Source of the DNA: JAEDES01 sp964470055
GTDB lineage: Bacteria > Bacillota_I > Bacilli_A > RF39 > UBA660
Assembly (NCBI GenBank): GCA_964470055.1
Contig: CAYXZZ010000036.1
Span: 1-15,223, forward strand
Reading direction: 5' to 3'
Length of the DNA stretch: 15,223 bases
How positions within the stretch are numbered: position 1 is the stretch's first letter; each line of letters starts with the position of its first letter. Position numbers and translations under genes: made by a program. Positions 1 through 6,224 of this stretch are shown piece by piece. The notes under the pieces were generated by a model, which had not been told where the DNA came from, did no database searches, and saw only the letters and a program-made list of their open reading frames with translations.

Positions 1-413
1 TTTGTATAACCTAAATCTTCATAAACAAACTCCATACAAGTATTAGCCCATTTCATTAAATCTTCATTACTCATATTTCTAAAGAATCTATTAGTAGCAG
101 TAAATAATAACTCATCAGCTACTACATTTCTTGAATTATCTAACATAACATTAAACTTCTTCTTTCTATCTTCTCGTTCTGCTTTTTGTCTTTCTTCGTG
201 TTCTTTTTGATAAGCTTTTGTAATATTATAAAAACCTTTAACATATTTCTCTGTTAAAGGCACTAATTCAACATTGTATTTACTTATATTTAATTTTATA
301 TCAGGGTTAGATTTATAAGCTTGTTTTTCTCTTTTATTATGTGATCCAATTTGTTTTAAATCTCCTAAAGTCATAATAGGTTGACTTCTAAATATTGCAT
401 AATTTAAATTCAT
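1..413 (-). CDS. MobV/Pre-family relaxase (Mob_Pre), N-terminal part, cut by window edge
   Basis: About 137 codons are visible; the gene runs out of the window at base 1. The N-terminus MNLNYAIFRSQPIMTLGDLK is followed by the family signature: the S-H-N-K-R-E segment near residues 24-29, then N-P-D-I near 37-40. Further on, VVADELLFTATNRFF matches the ELL.T....FF strand-helix of plasmid recombination/mobilisation (Pre/Mob) enzymes. These HUH relaxases nick oriT in single-strand transfer of plasmids and small mobilisable elements. The catalytic His cluster would lie beyond the window edge, so activity cannot be judged. The start is ATG at 413 with an AGAGAGG purine-rich site about 7 nt upstream. 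It lies just downstream of the terminator of the ApeA-like gene, so it is transcribed separately or by read-through. It suggests that bases 1 to about 1800 belong to a mobilisable element. An Arg/Lys/Glu-rich coiled-coil stretch lies around residues 70-87. Confidence 0.72.
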   Translation of the reverse strand, partial: MNLNYAIFRSQPIMTLGDLKQIGSHNKREKQAYKSNPDIKLNISKYNVELVPLTEKYVKGFYNITKAYQKEHEERQKAEREDRKKKFNVMLDNSRNVVADELLFTATNRFFRNMSNEDLMKWANTCMEFVYEDLGYT

Positions 414-440
414 TTATCTACCTCTCTTTCCTGAAAATTT

Positions 441-470
441 TATAATAAAAGATACTTTCTTCAAGTATCT
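441..470 (-). terminator. Rho-independent terminator of the ApeA-like gene
   Basis: The stem AGATACTT (minus strand) pairs with AAGTATCT across a 5-nt loop (450-457/463-470) and is followed on the minus strand by TTTTATTATAAAATTTT. It lies 38 nt past the stop codon of the gene ending at 508. It shares the sequence AAAAGATACTTT with the hairpin at 1835-1862. Confidence 0.7.
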
Positions 471-507
471 CAATTACTTATTTTTATTTATCAAAATTAT
501 TATTAAT

Positions 508-1758
508 TCAAATAGATTTATCATAATAAATATTATAATTTAATGATGATTTAACTATTGCAATATCAATTCCAATATATTGATATATATAAGCAAGCAT
601 TACATCTTCTAAAAAATAGGATATTCTAAACAATTCATCTGCTGACAGCTTCTTGGATTCATTAGTATGATGATTATAATAATTTCTTCCATCAGCTATT
701 TTCCTTGATAGTTTATGTACTTTTTTACAATTAAAATTCCAAACATAAGCAACTTGATTTAGTATAGCTTCAATTCTATCTGATAATGTTATTTTTCCGC
801 TTGGTTTCCCATTTTTTATCCACATATTATTAGCATTTTGCGCATCATAGTTTTTAGATATATATTCCAAGATTTGAGTATAATTAAGAAATCTATTTAA
901 ATCAGATGTTTTATATTTTAAAATGTCTAAATAAATATCAAAAATAGGAAGTGCGTTTTCTAATAAATTATTAAAATTAACATAGGCTTTTAAAAAGTAT
1001 TTATCAATTTTTTCTATTGTTATAACAAATTCGTTGTAATGATGAGCTAACCATTCATTATTAGGTGTTCTATCAACAAATTTTATACAATTTAAAAACA
1101 TTATGTTATTTTCATTTATTTTAATTTTCTTTATACCAATTTCTCTTTTAGATAATATACTCAAAAATGCTTTAAAATGATATATATCTCTTATTACATC
1201 CACATATCGATGAGATTTGTTATATTTAAACTCAATAAAAATAGTTTTTTCGTTTTGATATAATGAATGTCCATTAATAATTGAATTACCCACTAAAATT
1301 GAAATTTTTTTATCAACTAAATTGTAACTATAACAATTACCTTTAAATATCGGATTTAAATGTTCATCATAATCGTAAAATGGTATATTAGTAAAATCAT
1401 TTATATTATAAAATTCAATTAAAACACTCTTAATTTTTCTATTATTTTTATTTGTATATTTATGATTTTCAATGAATTCATCAAATCTAAAGCGCAATTC
1501 AAATTTCTCATCCATTCCACTTGTCATTCCACAATTATGAAAATTAAAAATAGTTATATCTTTTTTGTCAATTATACCATTAACTAAGTTAAAACCTTTT
1601 TTTAATTTTAACATTGTATCTCTATCAACTAAATCTAATAATTTAATTTTAAGTTGATTATCTTCAAAATAAAATTGTGCATTATATTTTTCATCTAAGA
1701 TATATATAATAAAATACTTATCAATATAATCATCTATTAACTCGTTCAATTTTAACAT
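508..1758 (-). CDS. ApeA-like protein with C-terminal HEPN domain, candidate abortive-infection RNase
   Basis: A 416-residue protein with no signal peptide or membrane segment. The N-terminal ~270 residues look like a mixed beta domain (alternating Ile/Phe/Tyr strands), as in ApeA N-terminal domains. The C-terminal part is alpha-helical and carries R358-N-Y-Y-N-H363-H, the R-polar-x3-H motif of HEPN ribonucleases, in the context KIADGRNYYNHH, preceded by LSDRIEAIL and followed by LSADELFRISYFLEDVMLAYI. This arrangement resembles the HEPN_Apea family, whose studied members cleave RNA to stop phage growth. Those functions come from the family; activity here is inferred. The ATG at 1758 touches AGGAG (1763-1759) with no spacer, so the TTG at 1749 (9 nt from AGGAG) may be the real start. 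The stop is TGA. Composition is strongly AT-rich, and it sits beside a MobV relaxase, which fits cargo of a mobile element. Family identity is probable, not certain. Confidence 0.66.
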   Translation of the reverse strand: MLKLNELIDDYIDKYFIIYILDEKYNAQFYFEDNQLKIKLLDLVDRDTMLKLKKGFNLVNGIIDKKDITIFNFHNCGMTSGMDEKFELRFRFDEFIENHKYTNKNNRKIKSVLIEFYNINDFTNIPFYDYDEHLNPIFKGNCYSYNLVDKKISILVGNSIINGHSLYQNEKTIFIEFKYNKSHRYVDVIRDIYHFKAFLSILSKREIGIKKIKINENNIMFLNCIKFVDRTPNNEWLAHHYNEFVITIEKIDKYFLKAYVNFNNLLENALPIFDIYLDILKYKTSDLNRFLNYTQILEYISKNYDAQNANNMWIKNGKPSGKITLSDRIEAILNQVAYVWNFNCKKVHKLSRKIADGRNYYNHHTNESKKLSADELFRISYFLEDVMLAYIYQYIGIDIAIVKSSLNYNIYYDKSI

Positions 1759-1763
1759 CTCCT
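1759..1763 (-). promoter_or_regulatory. RBS of the ApeA-like gene, abutting the ATG
   Basis: AGGAG on the minus strand directly touches the ATG at 1758-1756. A zero spacer is poor for initiation, whereas the TTG codon at 1749-1747 stands at a normal 9-nt distance. The TTG is therefore a serious alternative start that shortens the protein by three residues. Confidence 0.5.
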
Positions 1764-1773
1764 ATACTTTTTG

Positions 1774-1779
1774 ATTATA
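1774..1779 (-). promoter_or_regulatory. Candidate -10 element for the ApeA-like gene
   Basis: A perfect TATAAT on the minus strand, 15 nt upstream of the ATG. No convincing -35 lies 16-18 nt further up, so only the -10 is called. In such AT-rich DNA this may be chance. Confidence 0.35.
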
Positions 1780-1832
1780 ATATTACAATAAAATGAATTT
1801 ATTTAAACTCAATCGATAATACAATTATATCA

Positions 1833-1862
1833 TCAAAAAAGATACTTTGTTTACTAAAGTAC
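1833..1862 (-). terminator. Rho-independent terminator downstream of the amidase stub
   Basis: On the minus strand GGTACTTT pairs with AAAGTATC (one G-T pair) across a 6-7 nt loop (about 1841-1848/1855-1862), followed by TTTTTTGATG. It ends whatever is transcribed from 1973 downward, isolating the ApeA-like gene from upstream transcription. Confidence 0.6.
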
Positions 1863-1916
1863 CTTAAACTCTTGTATTTATTAGTATTTGTAGTCATTTC
1901 TTAATATTTGGATTTT

Positions 1917-1973
1917 TCATAGTCCTCCATGACCGGCATCAACTATAACCCTAGTTGTTCCATTATCGTTCAT
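1917..1973 (-). pseudogene. N-terminal stub of an Amidase_3-type N-acetylmuramoyl-L-alanine amidase
   Basis: An 18-codon reading frame, MNDNGTTRVIVDAGHGGL, ending in TGA. The segment RVIVDAGHGG is the hallmark N-terminal strand and zinc-His loop of Amidase_3 (AmiC/CwlC-type) enzymes, normally followed by x-D-P-G and some 170 more residues. None of that follows in any minus-strand frame before the terminator at 1862. The start has a credible ribosome site (AGGTGAT) just upstream. The simplest reading is a gene truncated by recombination or element insertion right after the GHGG codons. The short length means chance resemblance cannot be fully excluded, but the motif is specific and the translation signals are in place. 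Confidence 0.5.
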
Positions 1974-2036
1974 TATATCACCTACCTTATGATATGAAAG
2001 ATAATTTAAAATGTTCTTATTTTTTGAGAAAATAAA

Positions 2037-2073
2037 AAAAGCAATATACTTATCATTTTAGTATGTTGCTTTT
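2037..2073 (-). terminator. Terminator of the RES-like gene
   Basis: The arms 2037-2050 and 2060-2073 pair over 14 positions (one mismatch on the minus strand, a wobble pair on the plus strand) around a 9-nt loop. On the minus strand they are followed by TTTTTTTATTTT. It lies 45 nt past the stop at 2118 and may act in both directions. Confidence 0.7.
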
Positions 2074-2117
2074 ATATTGTGTTATTATTAATTTATTTGT
2101 GGATATTTTCTTGAATT

Positions 2118-2921
2118 TTAAGCAATATTGATAATGTTTTCAATATCTTGTTTGGTTATTTCTTGTGAAAGCACTTTATTATTAATTACCTTGTGATAAT
2201 CTGTAATTATAGGAGTTTTTTTATAAGTACAGGTAAAGATATAATTTAATTGGAGTTTGTCAACTGATGATTTATTGATGAATAAATTAAAGTCACTCTT
2301 TCTTTTTGAAGAATAATATAGTAGGCCATCAACTTTAAATGATTTGTATAAGATTTTTAGAAGCGAATTGGTAATTCGATAGGTATCTTTTGATTTATCT
2401 GAGGGCATTGTTAAACATTCAAAAATAAATTTACTAAGTAATTGAGAAATTTTATTGGAATGATTTGGTTCATTATAATATTTTCCAGTAACACTAGTTA
2501 CGATAACATTTAGTGGCTTTTTAGGACTAAAAATCGTAGTAGTGAATTGGTCGTCTTCTTTGATGTTGCACTCTAACATGGCTGTTTCGAAAAGGTTTGA
2601 TAAATATAATCCTTGTTCATGTTCAAGATTCATTCTGGCTAATGGAGCATCAGGGTTTCCTAAAACATTATTGATATTAAAATATTTTTCTTTATCGTAA
2701 TCTTCTTTGTAGTTATATTCGTTTCGAATACGATAATAATAGTCATTACTTGTTAGCTCTACGATGGTTATAGGATTACTAATATTATTGATATGTAAGA
2801 TATCTAAAAGATAACTTTCTATTTCAGAGTTAGTTATTACAGAAAAGTCTTGACTTAAAAATGTGTTTATTTTATTTAGAAGTTCTTTGTATAATTTTGA
2901 GTCTGTTGCTTGTGTGTTCAT
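2118..2921 (-). CDS. RES-domain-like protein (candidate NAD+-degrading toxin)
   Basis: A 267-residue cytoplasmic protein. Its layout fits the RES fold: Y-R-I-R at 63-66; L-A-R96-M-N near 94-98; G-L-Y106-L-S-N followed by F-E112-T-A-M-L-E117, the Y-x-S/A...E-T-A-x-x-E core; then Y181-R-I-T-N-S-L-L-K with V-D-G-L-x-Y-Y-S204-S-K-R and N212-L-F, matching the Y-x-x-T-Q and G-I-x-Y-S-S-x-R-x-x-x-N-x-x-x-F end of the family. RES proteins (MbcT, Res) are Arg/Tyr/Glu/Ser-dependent NAD+ glycohydrolases or phosphorylases, usually paired with an Xre/DUF2384 antitoxin. No such partner gene is adjacent: CorA lies upstream and the amidase stub downstream, so it is an orphan or not a toxin. ATG at 2921 is preceded by AGGAGGT. 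It has its own promoter and terminator. The assignment is by motif only. Confidence 0.58.
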   Translation of the reverse strand: MNTQATDSKLYKELLNKINTFLSQDFSVITNSEIESYLLDILHINNISNPITIVELTSNDYYYRIRNEYNYKEDYDKEKYFNINNVLGNPDAPLARMNLEHEQGLYLSNLFETAMLECNIKEDDQFTTTIFSPKKPLNVIVTSVTGKYYNEPNHSNKISQLLSKFIFECLTMPSDKSKDTYRITNSLLKILYKSFKVDGLLYYSSKRKSDFNLFINKSSVDKLQLNYIFTCTYKKTPIITDYHKVINNKVLSQEITKQDIENIINIA

Positions 2922-2947
2922 TTTAAACCTCCTATTATTTATAGTAT

Positions 2948-2976
2948 ATCATAAAATTAGAGGAAATCTTGGACAA
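2948..2976 (-). promoter_or_regulatory. Promoter of the RES-like gene
   Basis: The -35 TTGTCC (2976-2971) and -10 TATGAT (2953-2948) are separated by exactly 17 nt on the minus strand. This sits directly after the CorA terminator, so the RES-like gene is an independent unit. A second A/T hexamer, TATACT, overlaps downstream. Confidence 0.55.
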
Positions 2977-2979
2977 ATT

Positions 2980-3004
2980 AAAATCCACAGAGGTTGTGGA
3001 TTTT
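2980..3004 (-). terminator. Terminator of corA
   Basis: A perfect 10-bp stem, AAAATCCACA with TGTGGATTTT (2980-2989/2995-3004), around the 5-nt loop GAGGT. It begins right after the corA stop codon and is flanked by T-rich sequence on both strands, so it could stop transcription in either direction. Confidence 0.8.
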
Positions 3005-3940
3005 TTAAAACATGTCTTTTTTCTTTAATAAATAAGCAACTATTAGTGAAGTTAGTAGGGAAAGCGCTATAACAAAAGGAAAAGCATATTCCATAGTAGT
3101 AATTTTTCCTAAATCAATATTCATTCCTAAGAAAGATGAAATCATAGTAGGTATTGATAAGACGATTGTTGCGGCTGCGAGAAATTTCATTGCGATATTT
3201 AAGTTATTGGATACGATTGTGGAATAGGTATCCTTTATTGATAGTAAGATATCTTTATAAATTGTTGCCATTTCCATGGCTTGTTTATACTCGATAATTG
3301 CATCATCTAATAGTTCTCCATCATTTTCATAGAGTGGAAGCATATTTCCTTTAGATAATTTTCCTAAAACTATATCATTGGCTTTTAATGAGGTCATGAA
3401 ATACACTAGTGTTTTTTCTATTTCAAGCATATCAACGATATCTTTATTTTTGGTTGATTTCTTTAATTCTTCTTCCTTTGTTTCAATATCAACGCTTACT
3501 TGTTTTAAGACCCTTAAGTATGATGCTGCTGTGTGAAGAAGAATTTGAATTAGAAATCTGGTTTTCTTCGCAGTACGAAAATCTTTTATTTTGTCTTGTT
3601 TAAATGCATTTAGAATAGTTGTTTTCTTTGGTGATACGGTTATTACGTAATTGTTGTCTGTTATTATGATACCTAATGGTATAGTTGTGTATTGATGATC
3701 CTCATCACGATATGGGGTATCAACAACTATAAGAGTAGCGTTTCCACTTCTTTCAACACGAGGTAATTCTTCAACGTCTAACATTTTAGTGATTAGATCT
3801 TTATCAACAAGAGTTTTAGAAACTACTTTATCGATTTCATCATTTGTCGGGGCAGTGAGATCCAACCAGCAATCTACAGTTATTTTTTTGGCTTTTTTTA
3901 ATTGTTTTTCTACTGGACTTGTTTTATAGATTTTTAACAT
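3005..3940 (-). CDS. corA: CorA-family Mg2+/divalent cation channel
   Basis: 311 residues, normal length for CorA. The long N-terminal cytoplasmic region (1-245) includes a helical stalk with E/K-rich coiled-coil character at ~140-180. It ends in two membrane helices: TM1 about 252-271 (MKFLAAATIVLSIPTMISSF) and TM2 about 285-304. The G272-M273-N274 selectivity motif lies just after TM1. The preceding stretch N-N-L-N-I-A-M-K is also typical. As a homopentamer in the membrane it admits Mg2+ (or Co2+/Ni2+). The extracellular loop is G-M-N-I-D rather than the common G-M-N followed by x-x-x-M-P-E, so this is a divergent CorA-like type often seen in Firmicutes. ATG at 3940 has AAGGAGTGAG upstream. 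It is monocistronic, with its own terminator at 2980 and the HtrA terminator upstream. Confidence 0.9.
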   Translation of the reverse strand: MLKIYKTSPVEKQLKKAKKITVDCWLDLTAPTNDEIDKVVSKTLVDKDLITKMLDVEELPRVERSGNATLIVVDTPYRDEDHQYTTIPLGIIITDNNYVITVSPKKTTILNAFKQDKIKDFRTAKKTRFLIQILLHTAASYLRVLKQVSVDIETKEEELKKSTKNKDIVDMLEIEKTLVYFMTSLKANDIVLGKLSKGNMLPLYENDGELLDDAIIEYKQAMEMATIYKDILLSIKDTYSTIVSNNLNIAMKFLAAATIVLSIPTMISSFLGMNIDLGKITTMEYAFPFVIALSLLTSLIVAYLLKKKDMF

Positions 3941-3970
3941 TTTATCTCACTCCTTTTCATAATTTTTCAT

Positions 3971-3990
3971 ATTGTATCATATTTATTATA
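3971..3990 (-). promoter_or_regulatory. Candidate -10 elements for corA
   Basis: Two possible -10 hexamers precede corA on the minus strand: TATAAT (3990-3985) and TACAAT (3976-3971). Neither has a clear -35, because the upstream sequence is the T-tract and hairpin of the HtrA terminator. Confidence 0.33.
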
Positions 3991-4001
3991 TCAAATAAAG
4001 A

Positions 4002-4028
4002 AAAAAGTACTTTTATCCAGTACTTTTT
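4002..4028 (-). terminator. Terminator of the HtrA-like gene
   Basis: AAAAAGTAC pairs with GTACTTTTT (4020-4028/4002-4010 in minus orientation) over 9 bp, followed by TTTTTTCTTTATTTG on the minus strand. Its first arm is formed by the last codons of the protease gene, an economical arrangement. Confidence 0.75.
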
Positions 4029-5137
4029 CCTAGTTTTACTTTAACAGTTTTCTCTTTACTATCTCTTATATATGTGATTTCAATTGTATCTCCTGCTTGA
4101 TGTTGATATAACTCATATCTTAGATAAGCATAGTCTTTTACTGATTTGCCACCTAATTTTGTAATTACATCACCCTTTTTTAAACCGGCATCTGCGGCTC
4201 CTGAACCGTCTACGGCATTAATTACAACTACACCTTCTGTAATGTCATCACTTAGGATAATTCTATTTCTGTATAGTAAGGCTGTATCTGTTACGTTAGC
4301 CATTTCAATTCCTAAAACTGGCCACTCTATTTCTGCACCAGACTCAAGAGAGTTGACATGACTCATAGCATATTCAATTGGAATAGCAAAACCCATTCCT
4401 TCAATTTCATCATCTACTAATTTTAATGAACAAATACCAATAACTTCTCCATTTACATTTAAAAGTGGTCCTCCACTATTTCCAGGGTTAATTGATGCGT
4501 CTATTTGTAGTACTCGCATTATCCAATCGTTAGTTGATGAATTTGATATACTAACTGATACCATACGATCTTTTCCAGATAAGATACCTGAAGTAACACT
4601 TCCACGATAATCATAACCCATAGGTGAACCTACTGTGAAAACAGTGTCTCCTAATTTCATATCTTCACTACTTCCAATATTAGCAACTAAAGTTACTTTT
4701 TCTCTTGCAATACGGATTACGGCTAAATCTAAGTAATCATCTCCACCTAATACTGTTCCATCTACTTCTTCATCATTAGACATTACTAATGTTACTTTAT
4801 CTCCACCTGAAACAACGTGATTGTTTGTTAGTAAATAACCATACTTATCATCAACTTTGTAAACAAAGGCAGTTCCCGTTGAAGTTACTTGATTATTTTG
4901 ATAAGTTCTTACTAATGATGTTGCATCATAGATTTTTTCAACAGATGCTGCTAGAGAACCTTTTTCATAAACTTGGGTTTCATTCTTTGTTACTAAAGTT
5001 CCTACACCACTTGAGGTACCTAATACTTCACTAATGATTGGTGTCCATTTTAGTAAGGCAAACATTACAACTCCTCCAATTACAAAAGAGAATGCAATGA
5101 TAAATATTTGTTTTAATGTTTCTTTTTTCTTTTTCAT
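4013..5137 (-). CDS. htrA: HtrA/DegP-like membrane-anchored serine protease with PDZ domain
   Basis: 374 residues. A lysine-rich N-terminus (MKKKKETLKQ) and one membrane helix (about 10-30) place the rest outside the cell. The trypsin-like domain (about 65-265) has a complete triad: H107 in T-N-N-H-V-V, D137 in Y-L-D-L-A-V, and S221 in N-P-G-N-S-G-G-P. A single PDZ domain follows (about 275-370; A-D-A-G-L-K-K-G-D-V-I). This is the layout of Gram-positive HtrA proteases, which degrade or refold damaged exported proteins. The gene starts at ATG 5137, sharing one base with the stop of the Abi_2 gene (TAATG), with AAGGAG 15 nt upstream inside that gene. Its translation is therefore probably coupled to the Abi_2 protein, an unusual partner for HtrA. 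It is closed by the terminator at 4002. Confidence 0.92.
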   Translation of the reverse strand: MKKKKETLKQIFIIAFSFVIGGVVMFALLKWTPIISEVLGTSSGVGTLVTKNETQVYEKGSLAASVEKIYDATSLVRTYQNNQVTSTGTAFVYKVDDKYGYLLTNNHVVSGGDKVTLVMSNDEEVDGTVLGGDDYLDLAVIRIAREKVTLVANIGSSEDMKLGDTVFTVGSPMGYDYRGSVTSGILSGKDRMVSVSISNSSTNDWIMRVLQIDASINPGNSGGPLLNVNGEVIGICSLKLVDDEIEGMGFAIPIEYAMSHVNSLESGAEIEWPVLGIEMANVTDTALLYRNRIILSDDITEGVVVINAVDGSGAADAGLKKGDVITKLGGKSVKDYAYLRYELYQHQAGDTIEITYIRDSKEKTVKVKLGKSTG

Positions 5138-6084
5138 TAATTATCCGAACTCCTTTCAATTTTTGATAACTCTTTCCAATTTAATGGGAACCCCATCCGT
5201 TTAAATACTTTATCAATATTAATTGTTGTCAAATTATAATTTAATGTTTGAATTATATTATCTAATTCCATTGTCATATTTTTAAAATCTTCGGTATGAA
5301 GCATTTGTTTCATAATAATTATTAAAGCAAATAAGTCATTTTTTCCATAGATGTAGTCGTCTTCATTTTTTGGAATATCTAGAAGTTTATGATAGATTGT
5401 ATCATCAATGGCTTTTTGAGTCTTATTTTCAAAAAGGATATCTTCATGGGCACAAAGATTACGGTAATTGGCTAAAATTGGTAAATAGGTTTGGAAGTCA
5501 TCTACATCCACTCCATATATTTTTGCAATATCACGTTGGTCTTCTGATTTTAAAACTGAATATAATTCACTTACGATACCAAATGAAAGTACTTTTACCA
5601 AAATCCAAAGTGGAATATATCCATAGTTTGATACATAATGTAGAGTGGCAGTATGTTGAGAACCATTTACTCTAATTTGTCTTTTCATTTTTTTAAGTAA
5701 ATCATTTAATTGACGCTGCTTATCAGGATTTTGAGTAAAGTTTTTTGGTTTTAAGTAATCTCGTTCACGATAACCATACTTTTTAGATAATTGGTATGAG
5801 GTTATAGACTTTAAGTTGTTTTCTATTACTAGAAGATATTTAAATATAACATTTCTGATTGATCTATCAAATAGAAATAAACTATATAATTCTTCAAATG
5901 TTGTTCCATCAAGATAATCATTGTCTTCACGGCGTTTCATAAATAGATGGCGATATCCATTTAGAAAGAAGTAGTTTTCTCTTAAAAGAATTGCTTTAGT
6001 ATAATCCTCATCTTTGATAACCATTCCTCTATGTTTCAATATTTCTATTTGTTCATCTAAGTTTTTGAATTGTTTTTCTATCAT
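5137..6084 (-). CDS. Abi_2 (AbiD/AbiF-like) HEPN-type abortive infection protein
   Basis: About 315 residues from the ATG at 6084. Features of the Abi_2 family run in order: an N-terminal segment Q-I-E-I-L-K-x-R-G-M-V-I (about 13-24), then Y-F-F-L-N-G-Y-R (about 38-45), F-D-R-S-I-R-N (about 72-78), Y-I-P-L-W-I-L-V-K (about 156-164) and A-N-Y-R208-N-L-C-A-H213-E. The last is the R-N-x3-H motif of HEPN RNases and the usual end of Abi_2 proteins. Known relatives (AbiD, AbiF in lactococci) block phage growth; the RNase role is inferred from the fold. A GTG at 6093 is in frame but lies inside the AGGTGAG ribosome site, only a few bases from the predicted transcript start, so the ATG at 6084 is preferred. 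The stop overlaps the HtrA-like start (TAATG), giving a two-gene operon. Confidence 0.85.
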   Translation of the reverse strand: MIEKQFKNLDEQIEILKHRGMVIKDEDYTKAILLRENYFFLNGYRHLFMKRREDNDYLDGTTFEELYSLFLFDRSIRNVIFKYLLVIENNLKSITSYQLSKKYGYRERDYLKPKNFTQNPDKQRQLNDLLKKMKRQIRVNGSQHTATLHYVSNYGYIPLWILVKVLSFGIVSELYSVLKSEDQRDIAKIYGVDVDDFQTYLPILANYRNLCAHEDILFENKTQKAIDDTIYHKLLDIPKNEDDYIYGKNDLFALIIIMKQMLHTEDFKNMTMELDNIIQTLNYNLTTINIDKVFKRMGFPLNWKELSKIERSSDN

Positions 6085-6088
6085 TATT

Positions 6089-6095
6089 CTCACCT
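6089..6095 (-). promoter_or_regulatory. RBS that decides the Abi_2 start
   Basis: AGGTGAG on the minus strand, 4 nt before the ATG at 6084. The in-frame GTG at 6093 is part of this site, so it is unlikely to be the start codon. Confidence 0.6.
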
Positions 6096-6102
6096 AGTAT
6101 AA

Positions 6103-6111
6103 ATTATACCA
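6103..6111 (-). promoter_or_regulatory. Extended -10 promoter for the Abi_2-HtrA operon
   Basis: TGGTATAAT on the minus strand: a perfect TATAAT (6108-6103) with the TGn extension. Transcription would begin near 6096, giving a leader just long enough for the ribosome site. No clear -35, as is usual for extended -10 promoters. It is the mirror image of the plus-strand promoter at 6153-6161. Confidence 0.6.
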
Positions 6112-6152
6112 TACTATTTATATAAAAAGTATGAAAATTTAGTGAATTTCTG

Positions 6153-6161
6153 TGGTATAAT
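6153..6161 (+). promoter_or_regulatory. Extended -10 promoter for the phospholipase C-like gene
   Basis: TGGTATAAT with a TGn extension, about 64 nt before the ATG at 6225. Together with the following bases it repeats, inverted, the minus-strand promoter: TGGTATAATTTA at 6153-6164 versus TAAATTATACCA at 6100-6111. Confidence 0.6.
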
Positions 6162-6224
6162 TTAAGTAATCTTTTTTGAGGAAATTTATCAAGAATAAAG
6201 TAGAAGTTACAAGGAGGTAGTATT

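Larger units (their letters stand above)
1759..2117. other. Intergenic junction region between mobile-type DNA and chromosomal-type genes
   Basis: This 359-bp stretch holds, from high to low coordinate, the terminator of the RES-like gene (2037-2073), the amidase stub (1973-1917), a second terminator (1862-1833) and the -10/RBS of the ApeA-like gene. Apart from the stub no coding frame is supported. It separates A/T-extreme genes with a relaxase (below 1760) from more ordinary genes (above 2118), and is the best place to look for an element boundary. Confidence 0.5.

Noticed and set aside
2863..3072. Plus-strand 69-codon frame spanning the corA/RES intergenic region
   Set aside because: It crosses the corA terminator and both gene ends on the other strand and has no Shine-Dalgarno site; a chance frame.
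3409..5675. Plus-strand frames opposite corA, htrA and Abi_2 (3409-3603, 4146-4361, 4789-5034, 5370-5675)
   Set aside because: All are antisense shadows of genes with clear motifs.
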